Source: WRAI01 sp031549605
Lineage (GTDB): Bacteria > Bacillota > Clostridia > Oscillospirales > UBA929
Length of the DNA: 11,697 bases
NCBI GenBank assembly: GCA_031549605.1
Contig: JAVBPM010000063.1
Span: 1-11,697, forward strand
Direction: 5' to 3'
Positions 5,490-11,697 of this stretch are shown in pieces. The notes under the pieces were generated by a model that was not told where the DNA came from, searched no databases, and worked only from the letters and a program-made list of their open reading frames with translations. Every line of letters begins with the position of its first letter. Position 1 is the stretch's first letter. Both the position numbers and the translations under genes were made by a program.

Positions 5490-6661
5490 CTACGCCTCGT
5501 ACCGCAGCGCCTCAATTGGCCTTAGCTTGCTCGCCTTGTTGGCCGGGTACAGTCCAAACACCATGCCGATGACCAGCGAGAAGCCTATAGACAGCCAGGC
5601 AATGGTCGGCGCCATAGTCAGCGTCATGTTGAGCACCGGCCCCAGCAAGCGGTTGGTTAACAGCGCCAGCACAAGGCCAATCAGCCCTCCCATCCCGCTG
5701 ATGACCAGCGCCTCAATCAAAAATTGTAGCAAAATCCGGCCGCGCGTCGCGCCGATGGCCTTGCGAATGCCAATTTCGCGCGTGCGCTCTGACACCGACA
5801 CCAGCATGATGTTCATAATGCCGATGCCACCCACCAGCAGCGAAATCGCGGCGATACCGCCCAGCATCAGCGCCAGCGTGTCGGCCGTAGACGCCACCGT
5901 TTCCAGCATATCGCTCTGGTTAAACAGCGTGTAGGCCGTCGTGTCGTTCTTAAACTGACCGCCCAGATACGTCTCCAGCACAAACTGCGCTTCGGCCACG
6001 TCGTCGGGCGACGCCGCCGACGCGTAAAACGAGCGGATGGTCGGCTGGTTAAAGATACGCTGCCCCAGCGTAAAGGGGATGATGATCTGTGTGTCGTTCG
6101 AGCCCGACGAGCTGGTGCCCTTCGACTGCATCAGCCCCACCACGGTAAAGTCGTAGCCGTTAAAGCGGAAGGTCTGGCCAATGACGTTGTAGCTGCCAAA
6201 CAGCTCGGTCGCCACCTCGGAGCCAATGACAGCGACAAAGCTGCGGTTGTCCAAATCGGGCTGGGTAATAAAGCGGCCCTCCTGCACATACATATCGCGA
6301 ATGGTCAGGTAAGAGGGGACTGTGGCCACAATCACGCCGTCGGTGTAGGTGGTCGAGCCCGCCTTTTCCGTGCCGCTCTGCTGAATGGTGGGCGCAATGT
6401 GCTGAATGCTCGGCTCGTCAACGGCCAGCTGCTCCAGCGACGCCAGCGTGATGGTGTTGGCGCGGTAGCTGCGGATATTGGCGGTCAACAGGTTGGTGCC
6501 CAGACTCTCAATGCTGCTGGTCACCGACGCCGTCGTACCCTGACCAATCGAAACCAGCACCACGACGCTAATCACGCCGATAATCACGCCCAGCATGGTT
6601 AAAAACGAGCGCAGCTTGTTACCGGCAATGGCCTTGAGCGCCATTTGAATCGATTGAATCA

Positions 6662-6665
<4 letters not shown>
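5490..6665 (-). CDS. ABC transporter permease, MacB/YknZ-type (FtsX family)
   Basis: 391 aa, the membrane subunit of a type VII ABC system, which uses ATP to drive conformational change across the membrane rather than to pull a substrate through a channel. One N-terminal helix (about 17-39, with the family hallmark NKLRSFLTMLGVIIGV) is followed by a large extracytoplasmic MacB-type domain (about 40-258). Three C-terminal helices lie at about 262-287, 310-332 and 349-372. The FtsX signature SERTREIGIRKAIGAT (282-297) and the final NKASKLRPIEALRYE (376-390) are typical. Two adjacent ATGs exist; the first overlaps the ATPase stop as ATGA and is the likelier start. Length and layout match stand-alone permeases of the Bacillus YknXYZ kind. 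Substrate unknown. Confidence 0.93.
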
Positions 6666-7333
<668 letters not shown>

Positions 7334-7334
7334 A

Positions 7335-8939
7335 TTATCGGCCTCCGCCGCCGCCCGGCATCATCACCGGACCGCTGCCGCCGCTGAAGTTGCCCATGCC
7401 GCCGCCAAAGCTGCGCTCACGAGCTTCACCGATGTTGCTGGTGCTGTTGCTCGCGGTGTTGCTGACCGTGCGCGTAATGACAACCTGATCGCCATACTGC
7501 AAGCCGGACAGCACCTCGGCATAGCTGGCGTCCGACAGCCCGGTGGTAATCTCCACCTTCTCGCCCGGCTGCTCTCCCTCCTTGGTCGGCAGCTTGCCGG
7601 TGTACAGGTAGACATACTGCTTGCCTTGCTCGCTGACAACGGCGGCGAGCGGCACCATCAGCGCGTTTTCATGCGACTCAATGACAATGGTCGCCGTGGC
7701 ATTCATGCCAATCAGCAGCCGGTCGTCGGCGTCCAGCCGCACGGTAACGGGGTAGGTGGTCACGCCGTTGCTGGCGGTGCCGATGGCGCTAATGGCCGTC
7801 ACCTCGCCGGTAAACGTCTCGCCCGTGTAGGCGTCCAGCGACACCTTTACAGCCATGCCCACCTCAACGCTGGGCATATCCAGCTCGTCGACGTTGACGC
7901 TCAGGCTGGTCGCGCCGCCGGTGTACAGCGTCAGCAGCACGGCATCGTCGCCGCTTTGACCGCCCGTGCCCTCGCTGAGGCTCTCCACAACACCGGCCTG
8001 CTCGGCCTTGACCACGGGGTCGGTCAGCAGCGCCTTGACCGCCTCAATCTGATTGAGCAGCGCCGTTTTCTGCGCCAGCAGCTTTTCATAGTCGGCGCCC
8101 GCCCGTACCTTGGTCAACGTCAGCAGCGTGCCGCCACTCGACACGGCGCTGTTTTCATAGACGCTGACCGAGTAGACATAGCCGTTCTCAGCCGACACCT
8201 CAACCGGCGCGTGGATGTCGGCCACACCGGTGCCCAGCACGTTGTTGTCCCAGTCCTTCAGCGTCACCTCGTCGCCGTAGGCCGGGCCGTTGTCGTTAAA
8301 GGTCACGGTGTAGACGCCGTCCTTGCAGTCGGCCACCACGGCGTTGTACCAGCTGTCGCCAATATAGGCCTTGAGCGTGTCGTTGACCGCAAGCTGACCC
8401 TCCAGCGCGGTCGTCACGCACATCATGCCGTCGGCACTCAGCACCAACAGGCAGCCATTCTCGTTGATTACAGCGCCAACCTGCTCGCCGCTCTCGGCAA
8501 ACAGCCGCTTAACGCGTCCGCTGACCGGCGACTTAACCGTCGTTGTTTTGCTAATCGACGCCAAACTCGTCTGAATGCTGTTGTCCAGCGTGTCCAGCTC
8601 GCCGCTTTGCGCATCCAGCTGCGTTTGCAGGCTGTCAACGTCCAGCGTGGCTACAATGTCGCCCGCCTTGACGCTGTCGCCCTTGGCCGCCTTAACCTCG
8701 GCCACCGTGGCATAAGCGGGGTAGGTCACCTTGTCGGTGCCCGCCGCCGCCAAAGCGCCCGTGCCGGTCACCGACTGCGTCAGGTCGCCGGTCTGCAAGC
8801 CGGAAATGTGATAGGTCGTGGTGCTGGCCGCCGCCTCACCGCCAATCACGCCGGTGAAGTAGAGCACAGCCACGGTAGCCAGCGCCACGACAATCAGACC
8901 GATAACGGCCATTTTAAGTACGCTTCTCTTCTTTTTCAT
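7335..8939 (-). CDS. Membrane fusion (periplasmic adaptor-like) subunit of the ABC exporter, HlyD/YknX family
   Basis: 534 aa, longer than typical ~400-aa adaptors. A basic N-terminus and single transmembrane helix (about 9-29) anchor it, with the rest outside. There are lipoyl-like beta segments at about 71-100 (VAEVKAAKGDSVKAGDIVATL) and 134-168 (VKSPVSGRVKRLFAESGEQV), each next to short helical stretches. A second adaptor-like set follows, at about 246-275 (GYVYSVSVYENSAVSSGGTL) and 306-338. A beta-barrel (about 346-418) and membrane-proximal domain (422-490) come next. The tail (504-534) is almost pure Gly/Ser/Met and probably disordered. The gene starts 3 nt after the lipoprotein stop with ggaggg 7 nt before the ATG. 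No TolC-like partner would be expected in a single-membrane cell. Confidence 0.93.
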   Translation of the reverse strand: MKKKRSVLKMAVIGLIVVALATVAVLYFTGVIGGEAAASTTTYHISGLQTGDLTQSVTGTGALAAAGTDKVTYPAYATVAEVKAAKGDSVKAGDIVATLDVDSLQTQLDAQSGELDTLDNSIQTSLASISKTTTVKSPVSGRVKRLFAESGEQVGAVINENGCLLVLSADGMMCVTTALEGQLAVNDTLKAYIGDSWYNAVVADCKDGVYTVTFNDNGPAYGDEVTLKDWDNNVLGTGVADIHAPVEVSAENGYVYSVSVYENSAVSSGGTLLTLTKVRAGADYEKLLAQKTALLNQIEAVKALLTDPVVKAEQAGVVESLSEGTGGQSGDDAVLLTLYTGGATSLSVNVDELDMPSVEVGMAVKVSLDAYTGETFTGEVTAISAIGTASNGVTTYPVTVRLDADDRLLIGMNATATIVIESHENALMVPLAAVVSEQGKQYVYLYTGKLPTKEGEQPGEKVEITTGLSDASYAEVLSGLQYGDQVVITRTVSNTASNSTSNIGEARERSFGGGMGNFSGGSGPVMMPGGGGGR

Positions 8940-8942
8940 GTC

Positions 8943-9611
8943 TTATCCCTCCGTCGTCGGGCTGGGCTGCGCCGATGGTTGTGCGCCGCTCGGCCGTGTC
9001 ATCATGGGCTGTCCGATGGTAATGCTGGCCGCCTCGTCGCGCGTGCCCGCCTTCAGCACCACGGTGACAAAGCTGTCAACGGTAATGTCGGCCAGCGTGG
9101 CGGTCGATGTCTTACCCTCGTCGCCGTCGCGCTCGGACTTCAACAGCGCGGTGTCGGCGGTAATCTTGTAGGTAGACTGCGGCAGCGAATCGGCGTCCGG
9201 CATAGCAAACTGCCGCTGCCCGCCGCCGTCACCCTCCGGCGCACCCGAAGGCGGGGTAAAACTGCCGTCATCGGGTCGCTTGGCGCCGTCGGGCAAGCTG
9301 GCGCCGTCGGGCGGCGTGCCGTTCTGTCCGTTGGCGTCGCGCTGCTGGCCACCCGACCGGTTGCCGCGGTCGCCGCTGCCCTGACCGCCGTCAGGGCGCG
9401 TCTGACCCGTGCCGGTGCGCTGCGGCATCACACCCAGCGTAATGCTGCCGTCGCTGACGGCGGTCACCAGCCCGCGGATGCCGGTGGTGTAGCCGTCGCC
9501 CGACGTCGTTTCGTCGCCGGTAGTGCCGGTGTCGGTGTCGCCGCCGCTTTTGCAGCCGCCCGCCGCCAGCAGCGTCAGTGCGAGTAAGAGCGCCAGTGCC
9601 GTTGTTTTCAT
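8943..9611 (-). CDS. Lipoprotein with split DUF5666-like domain, first gene of the ABC operon
   Basis: 222 aa. The lipobox is LAAGGC (lipidated Cys20) after a short signal peptide, then a Gly/Thr/Asp tether (21-41). Residues 44-62 (GLVTAVSDGSITLGVM) look like the first strands of a small beta-barrel domain of the DUF5666 kind. Residues 146-199 (STYKITADTALL, then TLADITVDSFVTVVLKAG and ITIG) look like its remainder. Between them lies an ~80-residue low-complexity insert (about 63-140) made mainly of Gly, Asp, Pro, Gln and Arg; the tail (200-222) is Pro/Ser-rich. Position and spacing make it an accessory component of the exporter, perhaps binding substrate or the wall. The ATG at 9611 is preceded by gaggtg. 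The family assignment is by pattern only. Confidence 0.75.
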   Translation of the reverse strand: MKTTALALLLALTLLAAGGCKSGGDTDTGTTGDETTSGDGYTTGIRGLVTAVSDGSITLGVMPQRTGTGQTRPDGGQGSGDRGNRSGGQQRDANGQNGTPPDGASLPDGAKRPDDGSFTPPSGAPEGDGGGQRQFAMPDADSLPQSTYKITADTALLKSERDGDEGKTSTATLADITVDSFVTVVLKAGTRDEAASITIGQPMMTRPSGAQPSAQPSPTTEG

Positions 9612-9719
9612 ATCACTTCACCTCAACGTAATGTAAGTCGCCATAGAAACCGCCACCATTCTGCACACCTTCTGTGAACACAGCGTGGCGCGACGGTGAG
9701 CAAGCCATGAAAACAGCGC
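9612..9719 (-). promoter_or_regulatory. Leader of the ABC operon; no clear promoter boxes
   Basis: This ~108-nt stretch upstream of the lipoprotein gene must carry the operon's start signals or be read through from the gene upstream. I see the gaggtg ribosome site, but no convincing -35/-10 pair at 16-18 nt spacing. A small dyad (ctgtg at 9672-9676, cacag at 9679-9683) is present and could be an operator or chance. Confidence 0.3.
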
Positions 9720-9760
9720 AAAAAAAGAGAAGTGCCTATGCAACGGCACTTCTCTTTTTG
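9720..9760 (-). terminator. Bidirectional intrinsic terminator after the SurA-like gene
   Basis: A perfect 15-bp stem, 9722-9736 with 9745-9759, has an 8-nt loop. It carries A-runs on the left and T-runs on the right, giving a proper T-tract on both strands. It lies 10 nt beyond the stop of the - strand gene ending at 9770 and separates it from the ABC operon. Confidence 0.92.
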
Positions 9761-9769
9761 TACAATGGG

Positions 9770-10489
9770 CTATTTGTCTTTCAGAATGCGAATATCGTCA
9801 GCGTGAGCGACATACAGCGCGTCAACGTAATCGTCAAACGCCGCGTCCAGCTCATCGCTCTGCTCCGGCGTCAACGACTCTGCCTGCCAGCCCTTTTCAG
9901 CCATAAGCTGTTCTATAAACGACTGCTTAAGCTCTTTCATCAGCAGGTTGTTGGACATGGCCTCCGTATACAGCGCCCAGTATTCAGCTTCCGTCATCTG
10001 AGCGCCGGCGCAATAGTCAGTGATAAACTGCGCGAAAGCGGGCGATTGCGCCAGCAGCTTCTTCTGTTCCTGCACAACAGCGTCAATGGTTGACGCCGCC
10101 ACCGAAAGCCCCTGTGCCTTCGCCTCGTCAAGCAACATGACCTCTGTCAGAATGTCCTGTAACAGATCAGCGTCCTGATTGTCGGCGGCCGGCATCGCGA
10201 ACGGCGCAACAGTGCCGTCGTCTTCCGCGCCGGAAACCTCCTTTAGATAGTCGGTAACTAAGGCGTTGGCCTGCTTCATGCTGTCGATTGTCGATTGCCG
10301 GATAGGTTCATCCTTATAATACGCAACAATGTCACCGTCGTCGGCAGCGGCCTGCTCACGTGCCAGCAACGCGCCCAGCTCCTTGGCGTTATTTCTGGTC
10401 ACCACCGCCGTTACGGAAAGGGTAAGCGCGGCCACGACACCCACACAGAGGAGCGCAATGACCAGCTTTTTGACAGTATTCTTTTTCAT
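9770..10489 (-). CDS. Membrane-anchored SurA-N-like protein without a PPIase domain
   Basis: 239 aa. A basic N-terminus and one hydrophobic helix (about 8-31) act as signal anchor; no lipobox Cys is present. The remainder is helical and follows the layout of the SurA/PrsA N-terminal chaperone region. VAYYKDEPI (55-63) is the short strand and helix that opens it, then IDSMKQANALVTDYLKE, LLQDILTEVMLLDEAKAQGLSV (109-130), a helix with VVQEQKKLLAQSP, and the MTEAEYWALYTEAMSNNLLM module (165-184). The usual parvulin PPIase domain of PrsA is missing; the protein ends in an acidic helical tail (205-239). It probably acts as an extracytoplasmic chaperone or holdase, but the substrate is unknown. The gene has its own promoter and terminator, so it is monocistronic. 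Confidence 0.78.
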   Translation of the reverse strand: MKKNTVKKLVIALLCVGVVAALTLSVTAVVTRNNAKELGALLAREQAAADDGDIVAYYKDEPIRQSTIDSMKQANALVTDYLKEVSGAEDDGTVAPFAMPAADNQDADLLQDILTEVMLLDEAKAQGLSVAASTIDAVVQEQKKLLAQSPAFAQFITDYCAGAQMTEAEYWALYTEAMSNNLLMKELKQSFIEQLMAEKGWQAESLTPEQSDELDAAFDDYVDALYVAHADDIRILKDK

Positions 10490-10553
10490 AACACACCTGC
10501 CTTTCTATTACCTTGGTAGGAATAGTGCGGCCATTGTTAAAACCCACGCCTTC

Positions 10554-10581
10554 ATTGTAACACAAAGCGTTTCTTTTACAA
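10554..10581 (-). promoter_or_regulatory. Sigma-A-type promoter of the SurA-like gene
   Basis: Read on the - strand, TTGTAA (complement of 10576-10581) and TACAAT (complement of 10554-10559) are separated by 16 nt and lie about 65 nt upstream of the ATG at 10489. It is the best-matching vegetative promoter in the window. The ribosome site of the gene (aggcaggtg) is moderate. Confidence 0.72.
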
Positions 10582-10609
10582 GCGTCTAATGGCCGCCGCA
10601 TCATTGGAC

Positions 10610-10654
10610 TTGTATAACGGCGACATACATGGTATCCTATGACAACACCATATC
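10610..10654 (+). promoter_or_regulatory. Candidate promoter and dyad upstream of the sensor kinase
   Basis: TTGTAT (10610-10615) and TATCCT (10633-10638), 17 nt apart, form a plausible + strand promoter, about 50 nt before the kinase start. Overlapping it, atggt and accat form a dyad with a 13-nt spacer. This could be a regulator site, for example for the kinase's own response regulator, but the arms are short. Confidence 0.35.
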
Positions 10655-10687
10655 AAAACGCGCCGCCAATATGGACGAGTGGGTGAC

Positions 10688-11697
10688 ATGATGGGCTTTT
10701 TAGAACTTTCGCCATACTCAATCGAGATGCGCAACGTCGTACTCTGCGTCGCCTTTATCTACCAATTCATATTGATGTATGTTAAGCTGCGCCTGCATTT
10801 CCGCATGGGCGAGGTGCGCGTGCGCCACCGCACGACGCTGCTGTTCACGCTTGCGTTTGGGCTGCTGGCCTTTGTCGGCGACCTCTATCGCTTCGTGCTG
10901 GCGCAAACCGACCAGCAGCGCGCGCTGACGCCACTGGTGGCGTCCATTCCCGGCATGATTATCACCATCACGCTGTGGATTTATTTTGTCAAGGTACACA
11001 GGCTGCGCTCCGTCCACGCGCTGGAAATCGCCGTCTACACCTATCTCTTTTTCCAAACCATCACCGGCGTCACGCGGCTCATCGGCTGCATCTTCTTTGT
11101 CCCCAAGCCGGGCGCGCTCAACTACGCCGCATACCTGCCCATGTACGGCGTCAATTTCGTGGTCAGCCTCGGCCTGCTGCTGGTCATGTACCGCATTCTC
11201 AAAACCAAGCCGCAGCTGCTGACCATCAAAGGCCTCAGCGACGAGGAGTCACACAAGGGCCTTGTCTTTCCCATCTTCCAGCTCTGTTTTATCTACCTCA
11301 GCGCCGCCTGCATCATGCTCTTTGTGCCCAGAACGCTTGTGGGCGGTCTGATTAGCCTCAGTATGCTGACGCTCTTTTCCGCCTTCTGCCTGTCGCTCAA
11401 CAGCAACCGTTACGCCAAGGCGGAAATCAGCGAAAAAAACCGGCAGATGGCGTCGCTGTTCAAGAGCCTCAACCAATTTGGCGCCATCAAGCACGACTTC
11501 TACAACATCCTGCAAACCTACAACGGCTACTTCGAGCTGGGCGATTTGGAAAAGTGCCGCCGCTACCACGAGTCGCTGGTGGAAATCACCACGCGTGCCG
11601 GCGATTTGCTCGACCTCAGCCGCCGCGCGGTCGAGCATCCGGCGCTGGTGTCGCTGCTGCTCAACAAGCACGCGCGCGCCGAGAGCCTCAAGTGCCA
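10688..11697 (+). CDS. Sensor histidine kinase of the AgrC/SpoOB-like GHKL type, 3' end outside window
   Basis: The frame is open from the ATG at 10688 to the end of the window (336 codons, no stop), with an in-frame stop upstream at 10640. The ribosome site (gtgggtg) is weak; a GTG at 10679 is an alternative start. The N-terminal ~230 residues are hydrophobic, with six to seven predicted membrane helices (about 15-33, 49-66, 84-101, 113-131, 148-169, 191-207, 211-229). A short coiled segment (KAEISEKNRQMASLFKSL) leads to the dimerisation helix IKHDFYNILQTYNGYFELGD, in which His269 is the likely phosphoacceptor. The next helix, and then VEHPALVSLLLNKHARAESLK, match the start of the family's ATPase domain (its usual 'N-P-hydrophobic ... 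K ... A' pattern). The catalytic G-boxes lie past the window. A response regulator probably follows. The ligand is unknown. Confidence 0.88.
   Translation, partial: MMGFLELSPYSIEMRNVVLCVAFIYQFILMYVKLRLHFRMGEVRVRHRTTLLFTLAFGLLAFVGDLYRFVLAQTDQQRALTPLVASIPGMIITITLWIYFVKVHRLRSVHALEIAVYTYLFFQTITGVTRLIGCIFFVPKPGALNYAAYLPMYGVNFVVSLGLLLVMYRILKTKPQLLTIKGLSDEESHKGLVFPIFQLCFIYLSAACIMLFVPRTLVGGLISLSMLTLFSAFCLSLNSNRYAKAEISEKNRQMASLFKSLNQFGAIKHDFYNILQTYNGYFELGDLEKCRRYHESLVEITTRAGDLLDLSRRAVEHPALVSLLLNKHARAESLKC

Noticed and set aside
8434..8443. Possible element head motif (cggcactc) in the membrane fusion gene
   Set aside because: It lies within a well-conserved coding region and has no following element motifs.
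9702..9710. Possible element relic: caagccatg, the end motif of the structured elements
   Set aside because: Only nine bases match and no upstream element motif is present; chance is sufficient.

Overview
The window comes from a GC-rich, low-redundancy Firmicutes-type genome, most likely an uncultured member of the Clostridia close to Oscillospiraceae. The basis is the mix of strong GGAGG-type ribosome sites, an ECF sigma factor, a YknXYZ/MacAB-like export system, SpoOB/AgrC-type kinase motifs and lipoproteins without any outer-membrane partner. Lineage is inference; no rRNA or tRNA is visible.

Layout. Positions 1-588 carry no credible gene. They hold a 20-bp perfect inverted repeat (1-116) and a dense block of hairpins (180-434) that looks like dispersed repeat DNA. 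An ECF sigma factor (589-1116, TTG start) overlaps by ATGA a membrane-anchored secreted protein with two tandem repeat domains (1113-2510), and an intrinsic terminator follows. Next come three + strand genes of unknown function: a two-helix membrane protein (2622-3485), a small soluble protein (3502-3948) and a lipoprotein (4075-5112). A convergent - strand operon (9611 down to 5490) encodes a DUF5666-like lipoprotein, a membrane fusion protein, an ABC ATPase and an ABC permease. A separate - strand gene (10489-9770) encodes a membrane-anchored SurA-N-like protein with its own good promoter and terminator. A divergent + strand sensor histidine kinase (10688 onward) runs off the window.

The most unusual part lies between 3949 and 5489. 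Two adjacent, complete copies of a ~180-nt element (5125-5306 and 5311-5485) each fold into one long rod. Conserved internal-loop sequences separate stems whose sequences differ but keep pairing (four compensatory pair changes in the basal stem alone). A third copy, only the 5' 66 nt, sits at 3962-4027. It is fused directly to a 51-bp perfect duplicate of the end of the 2622-3485 gene, including its intergenic ribosome site and the following start codon. Unrelated genes therefore sit in two units with the same head (51 bp) and the same tail (element), a cassette-like pattern. I do not recognise the element as a named RNA or repeat family.

Functionally, the sigma factor and its coupled membrane protein are likely a signal-transduction pair, and the four-gene operon likely exports or handles a substrate at the envelope. 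The roles of the three middle genes are unknown.
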